Assembly (NCBI RefSeq): GCF_900115115.1
Contig: NZ_FOVI01000010.1
Coordinates: 62,001 to 126,000, forward strand
DNA: 64,000 nucleotides
Origin: Paenimyroides ummariense
GTDB lineage: Bacteria > Bacteroidota > Bacteroidia > Flavobacteriales > Flavobacteriaceae
Reading direction: 5' to 3'
Of this stretch, positions 17,883 to 24,450 are shown in pieces. Both the position numbers and the translations under genes were made by a program. Each line of letters begins with the position of its first letter. Positions within the stretch are counted from its first letter, which is position 1. The notes under the pieces are model-generated. The model saw only the letters and a program-made list of their open reading frames with translations, was not told the DNA's origin and made no database searches.

Positions 17883-18731
17883 AAACGCAGCTTCCGTATT
17901 TTAGTAATAAACAACGCAGAGCTCTTGTGGTTTTTGTTGTGATTATCGTGCTTTTACAAGTTGTGATATTAGTCGTAAAAAATAAATCATTTGATGCCGA
18001 AATTGCTGATTATAAAATCGACACAAAAACGCAATCGCAAATTGATAGTCTAAAGCAGTTGGCATTTAAGAAATACGATCTTCAACCGTTTAATCCGAAT
18101 TTCATCACAGATTACAAAGGATTCAAATTAGGAATGACTACTGCCGAGATTGATAAATTACTGAAATTTAGATCAACAGGAAAATATGTAAATTCTACTG
18201 CCGAATTTCAACAAGTTACAGGCGTTTCAAAAGAAACGCTCGATAAAATCTCACCCTATTTTAAATTTCCGGGAATGGACTCAGAACAAAAAATCGAATA
18301 CTTATACAGAAAGTAGCGAAAAGGTTACGTTTAAAAATATCGATTTAAACAAAGCTTCCGTTCAAGATTTGATTGCTTTAAGTTGCATAGGCGATTATTT
18401 TGCAAATGCGGTTATCAATGAACGTGAAAAATTAGGCGGTTTTGTATCGATCCACCAAATCGATTTTATAAAAGGATTGCGTCCCGAAGCAATCAAAATT
18501 CTCAAACAAAATACGGTGGTTAAGAATCCATCGGCTATCAAAAAAGTAAATGTAAATACCGCTACAAAAGAAGAATTGGCTCAAATTCCGTATATTAACA
18601 GTTATATTGCCCGTGAAATTGTGGTGCAACGCAGCAAACAAGAAAATCCGTTAAAAATTGAAGATTTAGAAAAAATTAATAATTTTCCACTTGACAAATT
18701 AAAGATAATTAGGTTATATTTGGCTTTTTAG
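17879..18731 (+). pseudogene. helix-hairpin-helix (ComEA-like) membrane protein, frameshifted
   Basis: Two pieces in different frames make one protein. Frame A (17879-18316) gives an N-terminal membrane helix (about 15-33) and a region ending ISPYFKFP. Frame B, open from before 18270 to 18731, continues EWTQNKKSNTYTESSEKVTF and then two helix-hairpin-helix units (DLNKASVQDLIALSCIGDYF and VNTATKEELAQIPYINSYIA). Removing one G from GGG at 18271-18273 restores a single 283-residue ORF reading FKFPEWTQ, matching the family as I know it (FPxW at this point). So it is a one-base insertion, either a true mutation or a sequence error. HHH domains of this sort bind DNA without sequence specificity; the membrane anchor suggests a ComEA-like role (inference). 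Confidence 0.85.
18691..18722 (+). promoter_or_regulatory. promoter of the acyl-CoA dehydrogenase gene
   Basis: TTG (18691-18693), 21-bp spacer, TATATTTG (18715-18722), overlapping the last codons of the HHH gene. Start of transcription near 18729. Confidence 0.65.
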
Positions 18732-18767
18732 AAAAATAAGCAAAAAACAACGATAAAATACAGTACA

Positions 18768-19910
18768 ATGAATTTTGAATACAACGAAACACAAGCAATG
18801 ATTGCACAGTCAATCAGAGAGTTTGCTGAAAAAGAAATCAGACCATATATAATGGAGTGGGATGAAGCGCAAATTTTTCCTGTAGAATTATTTAAAAAAT
18901 TAGGAGAAATGGGCTTTATGGGAGTTTTAGTTCCTGAAGAATTAGGCGGATCTGGCTTAGGTTATCACGAATACATTACTGTTGTAGAAGAGATTTCTAA
19001 AGTAGATTCTTCAATTGGTTTGTCGGTTGCGGCTCACAATTCATTATGTACAAATCATATTTTAACATTTGCAAACGACGAGCAAAAGAAAAAATGGATT
19101 CCTAAATTAGCAACAGGTGAGTGGATTGGTGCTTGGGGATTAACAGAGCACAACACCGGATCTGATGCCGGCGGTATGGCAACAACTGCTGTTAAAGACG
19201 GTAACGACTGGATCATCAACGGAGCTAAAAACTTTATCACGCACGCGATTTCTGGCGATGTTGCTGTTGTAATTGTTCGTACAGGCGAAAAAGGTGATTC
19301 TCGTGGTATGACTGCTTTTGTAATTGAAAAAGGAACTCCAGGTTTTTCATCAGGTAAAAAAGAAAATAAATTAGGAATGCGCGCTTCTGAAACAGCAGAA
19401 TTAATTTTTGATAACTGTCGTGTTTCTGACGCAAACCGTTTAGGTGAAGTTGGTGAAGGATTTATCCAGGCTATGAAAATTTTAGATGGTGGTCGTATCT
19501 CAATCGGTGCTTTATCTTTAGGAATTGCAAAAGGTGCATATGAAGCAGCGTTGAAATACTCAAAAGAACGTGTGCAGTTTGGTAAACCAATCTCAGAATT
19601 CCAGGCAATTGGTTTTAAATTGGCAGATATGGCAACCGAGATTGAATGTTCGGAATTATTATTACACAAAGCAGCATACTTAAAAAACAACCATAAACCA
19701 ATGACAACAGCAGGTGCAATGGCAAAAATGTATGCATCTGAAGTTTGTGTGAAAGTTTCTACCGAAGCAATCCAGATCCACGGTGGTTACGGTTATACAA
19801 AAGATTTCCCGGTAGAGAAATTCTTCCGCGATTCTAAATTATGTACCATTGGCGAAGGAACAACCGAAATTCAAAAATTAGTTATATCTAGAAATCTTTT
19901 AAAAGACTAA
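18768..19910 (+). CDS. acyl-CoA dehydrogenase
   Basis: 380 residues, normal for the short/medium-chain class. It oxidises acyl-CoA to trans-2-enoyl-CoA with FAD, passing electrons to ETF. The FAD/substrate motif is WGLTEHNTGSD (127-137 or so). The C-terminal helix bundle carries the base Glu363 in CTIGEGTTEIQ, preceded by IQIHGGYGYTKDFPVEKFFRD. The chain-length or branched-chain specificity cannot be read from sequence. It is transcribed from its own promoter and ends at the terminator that is also found, duplicated, after the neighbouring TA cassette. Confidence 0.94.
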   Translation: MNFEYNETQAMIAQSIREFAEKEIRPYIMEWDEAQIFPVELFKKLGEMGFMGVLVPEELGGSGLGYHEYITVVEEISKVDSSIGLSVAAHNSLCTNHILTFANDEQKKKWIPKLATGEWIGAWGLTEHNTGSDAGGMATTAVKDGNDWIINGAKNFITHAISGDVAVVIVRTGEKGDSRGMTAFVIEKGTPGFSSGKKENKLGMRASETAELIFDNCRVSDANRLGEVGEGFIQAMKILDGGRISIGALSLGIAKGAYEAALKYSKERVQFGKPISEFQAIGFKLADMATEIECSELLLHKAAYLKNNHKPMTTAGAMAKMYASEVCVKVSTEAIQIHGGYGYTKDFPVEKFFRDSKLCTIGEGTTEIQKLVISRNLLKD

Positions 19911-19936
19911 TTCTTTTAGAAAATAGAGAATAGATA

Positions 19937-19976
19937 AAAGAGGAAAGACTGTAGTGGTTTTTCCTTTTTTTGTTTT
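19937..19976 (+). repeat. direct repeat copy A (terminator) flanking TA cassette 1
   Basis: A 40-bp sequence beginning AAAGAGGAAAGACTGTA and ending CCTTTTTTTGTTTT. It recurs at 20600-20638 with one substitution and one missing T. It contains the terminator of the acyl-CoA dehydrogenase gene, starting 26 nt after its stop codon. Confidence 0.85.
19941..19971 (+). terminator. terminator after acyl-CoA dehydrogenase
   Basis: Stem AGGAAAGAC (19941-19949) / GTTTTTCCT (19957-19965) with one G-U pair and a 7-nt loop, then a T run. Confidence 0.8.
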
Positions 19977-20022
19977 TATAATTTTGTAAAATGTCAGTTT
20001 TATAATAGTAAAAAGTTTTTTG

Positions 20023-20030
20023 TAAATTTG
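20023..20030 (+). promoter_or_regulatory. -7 box of TA cassette 1
   Basis: TAAATTTG, 21 nt before the antitoxin ATG. A second TAATTTTG box lies at 19979-19986, directly after the terminator. Confidence 0.5.
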
Positions 20031-20051
20031 AATGATGTAAAAGATTGAAAG

Positions 20052-20288
20052 ATGGATATTCAAACAAGAAAAATAGAGTTTATACAAGAATTTTTAAAAC
20101 TTCAAAACGAAGAATTAATTTCTCGTCTTGAAAATCTTTTGCGTGCAGGTAAATCAAAGAATGATGATTTTAAGCAAATGACAATCGATGAATTTAATAG
20201 TCGTATTGATCAATCTATGAACGATTCAAAAAACGACAGATTAACAAATTCTGATGATTTAATTGCTGAAATTGAAAAATGGAGCTAA
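20052..20288 (+). CDS. putative type II antitoxin
   Basis: 78 residues, acidic, helical. It has the usual layout of Bacteroidota antitoxins paired with RelE/ParE toxins: an N-terminal helical part (MDIQTRKIEFIQEFLKLQ), then a MTIDEFNSRIDQS stretch and a C-terminal toxin-binding tail (DDLIAEIEKW). Its last 10 nt overlap the toxin gene, which implies coupled translation. By family knowledge the antitoxin neutralises the toxin and represses the operon with it. I see no classical DNA-binding fold, so the assignment rests largely on the partner. The second cassette at 54482 has an antitoxin of similar layout. Confidence 0.75.
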   Translation: MDIQTRKIEFIQEFLKLQNEELISRLENLLRAGKSKNDDFKQMTIDEFNSRIDQSMNDSKNDRLTNSDDLIAEIEKWS

Positions 20289-20596
20289 AGGTTTTTTGGA
20301 CAGATTTTGCAAAAAGTGAGCTTAAAAATATTTTCGATTATCATAAAGAAAAAGTAAGCGTTAAAATAGCTCAGCAGATTGTAGAACAAATTGTTCTTAC
20401 GGCAAATGAATTAAAAAGTTTTCCTGAAATTGGCGCGGTTGAAGATTTTTTGGAAAGCAGATCCGAAAACTTCAGGTATATTATAAGTACAAACTATAAA
20501 ATTATCTATTGGATCAATAAAGCTAAAGAGCGAATTGAAATTGTAGATGTATTTGATACAAGGCAAAATCCAATAAAAATTTCAAGGAAAAAATAA
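20279..20596 (+). CDS. RelE/ParE family toxin
   Basis: 105 residues, basic. It follows the RelE/ParE pattern: VFWTDFAKSELKNIFDYHKE, a central helix pair, LKSFPEIGAVEDF, then the strand block RYIISTNYKIIYWI and the terminal VVDVFDTRQNP-like end (IVDVFDTRQNPIKI). RelE members cut mRNA on the ribosome; ParE members poison gyrase. Short sequence similarity alone does not say which applies here. It overlaps the antitoxin gene by 10 nt. Four nt after its stop codon begins the second copy of the upstream terminator. Confidence 0.88.
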   Translation: MELKVFWTDFAKSELKNIFDYHKEKVSVKIAQQIVEQIVLTANELKSFPEIGAVEDFLESRSENFRYIISTNYKIIYWINKAKERIEIVDVFDTRQNPIKISRKK

Positions 20597-20599
20597 TTC

Positions 20600-20638
20600 A
20601 AAGAGGAAAGACTGTAATGGTTTTCCTTTTTTTGTTTT
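20600..20638 (+). repeat. direct repeat copy B (terminator) flanking TA cassette 1
   Basis: 39-bp near-copy of 19937-19976 (one G to A change, one T fewer). It acts as the terminator of the TA operon; the missing T weakens the hairpin by one pair. The distance between copies is 663 bp. Confidence 0.85.
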
Positions 20639-20660
20639 AAAGATGTTTTGATGAGTTTTG

Positions 20661-20668
20661 TATCTTTG
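20661..20668 (+). promoter_or_regulatory. -7 box of the small lipoprotein gene
   Basis: TATCTTTG, 18 nt before ATG 20687. It falls inside the longer ORF opening at 20648, so the later start is preferred. Confidence 0.5.
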
Positions 20669-20686
20669 AGTATTTATCTGTATTTT

Positions 20687-21103
20687 ATGTTTAAAAGGTT
20701 GTACTTGTTTTGCGTTATTGTATTTTGTTTGTATTTAGTTAGTTGCAAATTAAATAAAGAGCTACTTGTTTTAAAAGTTGAGCATACTTATGATGATTTA
20801 GATGGAAAGAAATTGTTTTATAATGATTTAGAAATAGGTAAGTATAATGAAATTAAAGGAAGGAAGTTTGGTGAGTTGGTTATTGATGATGATAAGATCT
20901 TAATTCCTAATAATTCAAAATTAACGTTATCAAATAAGTTGAATGATAATTTAGTAGTTGAGATTTTAAAAGGAGTCAATGAAATAAATTTTAAACATGG
21001 TGATACAATATTGTGGCGTAAAAGTCACGAAGAAATAGATCTTGAAAAAACAATATTAGTAGGTGATTTTATGTTTATTCATAATAAAGATTCTTTGAAA
21101 TAA
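20687..21103 (+). CDS. small lipoprotein, possibly MCE/MlaD-like
   Basis: 138 residues from MFKRLYLFCVIVFCLYLVSC, a signal peptide with lipobox LVSC. The start was set after the -7 box at 20661. The mature part (DGKKLFYNDLEIGKYNEIKG, then ILIPNNSKLTLSNKL and VVEILKGVNEI) loosely follows the order of an MCE domain (gain of a G-v-.-IGkV loop, an iP-s strand and a v-I-G end), as in MlaD-type lipid transporters. This resemblance is weak and by eye only; otherwise the protein is unknown. It is the gene next to TA cassette 1 on the downstream side. Confidence 0.65.
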   Translation: MFKRLYLFCVIVFCLYLVSCKLNKELLVLKVEHTYDDLDGKKLFYNDLEIGKYNEIKGRKFGELVIDDDKILIPNNSKLTLSNKLNDNLVVEILKGVNEINFKHGDTILWRKSHEEIDLEKTILVGDFMFIHNKDSLK

Positions 21104-21179
21104 ATTATTTATGGTAGTGAATAACTCTTTTTTCTATAATCTTTTCTCTTTTTTTCTAATGTAATTCAAAAATTATTTC

Positions 21180-21187
21180 TACTTTTG
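21180..21187 (+). promoter_or_regulatory. -7 box of rpsU
   Basis: TACTTTTG (TANNTTTG), giving a very short 5' leader that consists almost only of the SD region. Confidence 0.6.
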
Positions 21188-21198
21188 CACCCATAATG

Positions 21199-21208
21199 AA
21201 AGGAGGTG
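21199..21208 (+). promoter_or_regulatory. perfect Shine-Dalgarno sequence of rpsU
   Basis: AAAGGAGGTG is complementary over 10 nt to the usual 3' end of 16S rRNA, 8 nt before the ATG. No other gene in the window has anything similar. In Flavobacteriia the anti-SD of 16S rRNA is known to be hidden by ribosomal proteins bS21, bS18 and bS6, and rpsU (encoding bS21) keeps a strong SD that allows autoregulation. Confidence 0.9.
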
Positions 21209-21216
21209 TATAAATT

Positions 21217-21411
21217 ATGTTGATCATTCCAATTAAAGACGGAGAAAATATTGATAGAGCGTTAAAACGTTACAAAAGAAAATTTGACAAAACAGGAACG
21301 TTACGTCAGTTAAGATCTCGTAAAAACTTTACGAAACCTTCTATAACAAAACGCGCGCAATTACAAAAAGCACAATACGTTCAAAGCTTAAGAGATGCTG
21401 TAGAAATCTAA
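21217..21411 (+). CDS. rpsU: 30S ribosomal protein bS21
   Basis: 64 residues, basic, start MLIIPIKDGENIDRALKRYK. In flavobacterial ribosomes bS21 folds over the 3' end of 16S rRNA and masks the anti-SD; Tyr54, in AQYVQSLRD here, is at the position I recall as contacting the rRNA tail. The perfect SD upstream would be read only by ribosomes lacking bS21, giving feedback control. Single-gene unit ending in a hairpin that also carries the next promoter. Confidence 0.96.
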   Translation: MLIIPIKDGENIDRALKRYKRKFDKTGTLRQLRSRKNFTKPSITKRAQLQKAQYVQSLRDAVEI

Positions 21412-21436
21412 TAAGTTTTTGAAATAATATTTTAAA

Positions 21437-21475
21437 AATCGCTAATTAAAGGTAACTTTGGTTAGCGATTTTTTT
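21437..21475 (+). terminator. rpsU terminator with nested promoter
   Basis: Outer stem AATCGCTAA (21437-21445) / TTAGCGATT (21462-21470) and inner stem AAAG-GTAA-CTTT, followed by TTTTT. The loop region carries TAACTTTG (21453-21460), the -7 box of the recombinase gene. Confidence 0.85.
21453..21460 (+). promoter_or_regulatory. -7 box of the Xer-type recombinase gene
   Basis: TAACTTTG inside the rpsU terminator. The transcription start near 21467 lies in the right arm of the hairpin, so the new RNA lacks the left arm and would not terminate. Confidence 0.55.
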
Positions 21476-22381
21476 ATGGAAAAATTTATTAAACCTTATT
21501 ACGACTATCTTTTAAAAGAAAAACATTTTTCGTTACATACCGTAAACGCCTATGTGAACGATGTAGAGGCGTTTTTAAATTTTACTGCAAAAGATGTTTC
21601 TGCCGTTAATGAGATCGTTTATCAACACATCAGAAACTGGATTGTGTCCTTATCATCACAAAAAATGAGTAACAATTCCATAAACCGTAAAATAGCATCG
21701 CTAAAAAGTTACTTCAAGTTTTTATACATAACCAAAACAATAAATAGTTATCCGTTGCAAGCGCATAAAGCTTTAAGAATAAAAAAAGTATTGCAGGTGC
21801 CTTTTTCTGAAGATGAAATGAAGAAAATAGAGCGTATCGATTTCGATGATGATTATTTCGGGTTGCAAAATTACGTAATCATTGTGCTTTTTTATACGTT
21901 AGGTGTCCGTAAAAGCGAACTGATCAATCTACAGTTGCATGATATCGATCTAAATAAACGGGAAATTAAAGTTTTGGGTAAAAGATCAAAAGAGCGCATT
22001 GTACCAATATTACCTTCGGTAGCTGATATTTTAACTGAATTTATCGAAAAGCGTAAGCAGCAGTTTGGTAGTGGTTACAGCAAGAATATCTTTTTGTTAA
22101 AAAACACGCAAAATTTAAATCAAACATTTGTATATCGTTTAATAAATAATTATTTTAGGGGTGTAACTTCTAAAGGGAAAAAAAGCCCGCACGTGTTACG
22201 TCATACATTTGCTACCCATATGCTAAACGCAGGTGCTAATTTAAATACGGTTAAAGAATTGCTTGGTCATTCAAGTTTATCGTCAACCCAGATTTACACA
22301 CACACCAGTTTGGCAGAATTAAAAAAAATGTATAGTAAAACACATCCGCGTTTTAATGCCGAAGAAGAAGATTTATTATGA
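21476..22381 (+). CDS. tyrosine recombinase, XerC/XerD type
   Basis: 301 residues from MEKFIKPYYDYLL (the longer start at 21458 lies upstream of the expected transcription start). An N-terminal SAM-like core-binding domain (1-95) precedes the catalytic domain with Arg145 (GVRKSEL), Lys169 (LGKRSKER), His239-x-x-Arg242 (HVLRHTFATH), His265 (LLGHSS) and Tyr274 (QIYTH). All catalytic residues are present. Xer proteins resolve chromosome dimers at dif; the conserved housekeeping context (rpsU upstream, hpf downstream) suggests this role rather than a mobile-element integrase. Which of XerC or XerD it is cannot be stated. Confidence 0.9.
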   Translation: MEKFIKPYYDYLLKEKHFSLHTVNAYVNDVEAFLNFTAKDVSAVNEIVYQHIRNWIVSLSSQKMSNNSINRKIASLKSYFKFLYITKTINSYPLQAHKALRIKKVLQVPFSEDEMKKIERIDFDDDYFGLQNYVIIVLFYTLGVRKSELINLQLHDIDLNKREIKVLGKRSKERIVPILPSVADILTEFIEKRKQQFGSGYSKNIFLLKNTQNLNQTFVYRLINNYFRGVTSKGKKSPHVLRHTFATHMLNAGANLNTVKELLGHSSLSSTQIYTHTSLAELKKMYSKTHPRFNAEEEDLL

Positions 22382-22401
22382 ACCTTTAAAATATAATTTT
22401 T

Positions 22402-22701
22402 ATGAAAGTAAATGTTCAAGCGGTTAATTTTAATATTGATCGAAAATTGGTAGATTTTATAAACATTCGTTTAGAAAAATTACAGCAGTTTTATGATAAA
22501 ATTGTTGGAATTGATGTATCTTTGCATACAGAAAATACAAGTGACAAAGAAAACAAGTCAGTAGATATTATTGTACGAATTCCGGGCGATGATTTAGTGG
22601 TTAAAAAAACAGCTAAATCGTTTGAGGAAGCAGCCGATATGGGTGCCGATGCCTTAGAGCGTTTGCTTGTTAAACGCAAAGAGAAAGTTAAAGCACATTA
22701 A
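22402..22701 (+). CDS. hpf: ribosome hibernation promoting factor (HPF/YfiA family)
   Basis: 99 residues, the short form. The S30AE fold starts MKVNVQAVNFNIDRKLVDFI, with IVRIPGDDLVVKKTAKSFEEAADMGADALERLL in the second half (given here only as a pattern). It binds the 30S decoding region in slow growth and blocks or dimerises ribosomes. The start is 20 nt after the recombinase stop codon, so the two are probably cotranscribed. Confidence 0.93.
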   Translation: MKVNVQAVNFNIDRKLVDFINIRLEKLQQFYDKIVGIDVSLHTENTSDKENKSVDIIVRIPGDDLVVKKTAKSFEEAADMGADALERLLVKRKEKVKAH

Positions 22702-22748
22702 AAAAGTAAAAAAACATAAAAAAGTTTTTATTTTTTTAAATAAGTATA

Positions 22749-22756
22749 TATATTTG
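22749..22756 (+). promoter_or_regulatory. -7 box of the tRNA-tuf operon
   Basis: TATATTTG directly before the hairpin at 22758. The predicted start near 22763 would lie within the left arm, so transcripts from this promoter would not form the full terminator. Confidence 0.5.
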
Positions 22757-22757
22757 C

Positions 22758-22785
22758 AGTCCGTTAGAAATAGCGGACTTTTTTT
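22758..22785 (+). terminator. terminator after hpf
   Basis: 9-bp stem AGTCCGTTA (22758-22766) / TAGCGGACT (22771-22779) with one G-U pair, GAAA tetraloop, T run. Confidence 0.88.
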
Positions 22786-22790
22786 AAGTT

Positions 22791-22864
22791 GCCTTTGTAG
22801 CTCAGCTGGCTAGAGCAGCTGATTTGTAATCAGCAGGTCGTGGGTTCGAGTCCCTCCAAAGGCT
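22791..22864 (+). tRNA. tRNA-Thr (TGT)
   Basis: 74 nt. Acceptor GCCTTTG pairs with CAAAGGC. Anticodon stem GCTGA/TCAGC with loop TTTGTAA gives anticodon TGT. T loop TTCGAGT; one T-T mismatch in the T stem. CCA is not encoded. Corresponds in order to thrU of the enterobacterial tufB operon. Confidence 0.96.
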
Positions 22865-22898
22865 CTTCAACAAAACAAGTTGTAAAAATAACAGGTCA

Positions 22899-22979
22899 GG
22901 GGAGATACTCAAGCGGCCAACGAGGACGGACTGTAAATCCGTTGGGAAACCTTCGCAGGTTCGAATCCTGCTCTCCCCA
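22899..22979 (+). tRNA. tRNA-Tyr (GTA)
   Basis: 81 nt, class II with a long variable arm. Acceptor GGGGAGA / TCTCCCC, discriminator A. Anticodon loop CTGTAAA gives GTA. Corresponds in order to tyrU. Confidence 0.96.
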
Positions 22980-22993
22980 CAATAATCTTTTTT

Positions 22994-23065
22994 GCCGGCG
23001 TAGCTCAGGGGTAGAGTGCTTCCTTGGTAAGGAAGAGGTCACGGGTTCAAATCCCGTCGTTGGCT
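22994..23065 (+). tRNA. tRNA-Thr (GGT)
   Basis: 72 nt. Acceptor GCCGGCG pairs with CGTTGGC (two G-U pairs). Anticodon stem CTTCC/GGAAG with loop TTGGTAA gives GGT. It is 56 nt upstream of tuf, as thrT is in enterobacteria, but no tRNA-Gly lies between it and tRNA-Tyr. Confidence 0.95.
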
Positions 23066-23121
23066 CAAAAGTGATTAAAGTTGAACACTAATTATATAAC
23101 TAAGATTAAATTAATTAAATC

Positions 23122-24309
23122 ATGGCAAAAGAAAGTTTTGATCGTTCGAAACCCCATTTAAACATCGGTACTATCGGACACGTAGATCACGGTAAAACAA
23201 CCTTGACAGCTGCAATTACTAAAGTATTATCAGATGCAGGTTTATCAGAAGCAAAATCATTTGATCAAATTGATAATGCTCCCGAAGAAAAAGAAAGAGG
23301 TATTACTATTAATACATCTCACGTAGAATACGCTACAGCTAACCGTCACTACGCTCACGTTGACTGTCCAGGTCACGCGGATTACGTTAAGAACATGGTT
23401 ACTGGTGCTGCACAAATGGACGGTGCTATCTTAGTAGTTGCTGCTACAGATGGTCCTATGCCACAAACTCGTGAGCACATCTTATTAGGTCGCCAAGTTG
23501 GTATTCCTCGCATGGTTGTATTCATGAACAAAGTTGACATGGTTGACGATGCTGAATTATTAGAGTTAGTAGAAATGGAAATCCGTGACTTATTATCTTT
23601 CTATCAGTATGATGGTGATAATGGTCCAGTTATCCAAGGATCTGCTTTAGGTGCATTAAACGGTGAACCAAAATGGGTTGAAACAGTAATGAGCTTAATG
23701 GCTGCAGTAGATGAGTGGATCGAAGAGCCAGTACGTGATACTGAAAAACCATTCTTAATGCCAGTTGAAGACGTATTTACAATTACAGGTCGTGGAACTG
23801 TTGCTACAGGTCGTATCGAAACTGGTATTGCTAATACAGGTGATGCTGTTGAAATCATTGGTATGGGTGCAGACAAATTAACTTCTACAATTACAGGGGT
23901 TGAGATGTTCCGTAAAATCTTAGACCGTGGTGAAGCAGGTGATAACGTAGGTTTATTATTACGTGGTATCGATAAAGCTGATATCCGTCGTGGTATGGTT
24001 ATCGTTAAGCCAGGTTCAGTTAAACCACACGCTAAATTCAAAGCAGAGGTTTATATCTTGAAAAAAGAAGAAGGTGGACGTCACACTCCATTCCACAATA
24101 ACTACCGTCCTCAGTTCTACGTTCGTACAACTGACGTAACAGGAACTATCATGTTACCAGAAGGAACGGATATGGTTATGCCAGGTGATAACTTAACTAT
24201 CAATGTTGATTTATTACAACCAATCGCATTATCAGTAGGTTTACGTTTCGCTATCCGCGAAGGTGGTCGTACAGTTGGTGCTGGTCAGGTAACTGAAATT
24301 TTAGACTAA
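23122..24309 (+). CDS. tuf: elongation factor Tu
   Basis: 395 residues. GTPase that brings aminoacyl-tRNA to the ribosome. G1 GHVDHGKT near residue 19, G3 DCPGH, G4 NKVD, then domains 2 and 3. Codon use is strongly biased (for example GGT, CGT, GTT, TTA), as expected for a very highly expressed gene. It follows three tRNA genes and is probably transcribed with them. A strong hairpin stands right after the gene. Confidence 0.99.
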   Translation: MAKESFDRSKPHLNIGTIGHVDHGKTTLTAAITKVLSDAGLSEAKSFDQIDNAPEEKERGITINTSHVEYATANRHYAHVDCPGHADYVKNMVTGAAQMDGAILVVAATDGPMPQTREHILLGRQVGIPRMVVFMNKVDMVDDAELLELVEMEIRDLLSFYQYDGDNGPVIQGSALGALNGEPKWVETVMSLMAAVDEWIEEPVRDTEKPFLMPVEDVFTITGRGTVATGRIETGIANTGDAVEIIGMGADKLTSTITGVEMFRKILDRGEAGDNVGLLLRGIDKADIRRGMVIVKPGSVKPHAKFKAEVYILKKEEGGRHTPFHNNYRPQFYVRTTDVTGTIMLPEGTDMVMPGDNLTINVDLLQPIALSVGLRFAIREGGRTVGAGQVTEILD

Positions 24310-24332
24310 TTATAAGTTTAAATAAATAATTT

Positions 24333-24360
24333 AAGTTGGCAGAAATTCTGCCAACTTTTT
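24333..24360 (+). terminator. terminator or attenuator between tuf and tRNA-Trp
   Basis: 10-bp stem AAGTTGGCAG (24333-24342) / CTGCCAACTT (24348-24357), 5-nt loop, T run. tRNA-Trp begins 6 nt later and no TANNTTTG box lies in between. Either it is partially read through, or an unseen promoter overlaps it (TAAGTTTA at 24313 or so is only a near match). Confidence 0.8.
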
Positions 24361-24365
24361 AACAA

Positions 24366-24436
24366 ACGGGTGTAGTTCAAGGGTAGAATAGCGGTCTCCA
24401 AAACCGTTGATGGGGGTTCGAATCCCTCCACCCGTG
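24366..24436 (+). tRNA. tRNA-Trp (CCA)
   Basis: 71 nt. Acceptor ACGGGTG / CACCCGT, discriminator G. Anticodon stem GCGGT/ACCGT with loop CTCCAAA gives CCA. The tuf, tRNA-Trp, secE order is widely conserved in bacteria. Confidence 0.96.
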
Positions 24437-24450
24437 CAAAAAATAATATT

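Noticed and set aside
19055-19690. 211-codon ORF on the minus strand inside the acyl-CoA dehydrogenase gene
   Set aside because: It lies opposite a well-conserved enzyme gene in a codon-biased region, has no recognisable domain and no promoter; a shadow ORF.
19937-20638. TA cassette 1 considered as an insertion sequence or a MITE
   Set aside because: Flanks are direct terminator copies, not terminal inverted repeats, and there is no transposase.
21476-22381. Recombinase gene considered as the integrase of a genomic island or as the agent that moved the TA cassettes
   Set aside because: It is complete and lies in a housekeeping context (rpsU, hpf), with no att-like direct repeats around it; a Xer role is more likely. 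A link to the TA repeats cannot be shown from sequence.
22840-23091. 83-codon ORF on the plus strand across the tRNA cluster
   Set aside because: It overlaps three tRNA genes that have complete cloverleaf structures; the translation is merely tRNA sequence.
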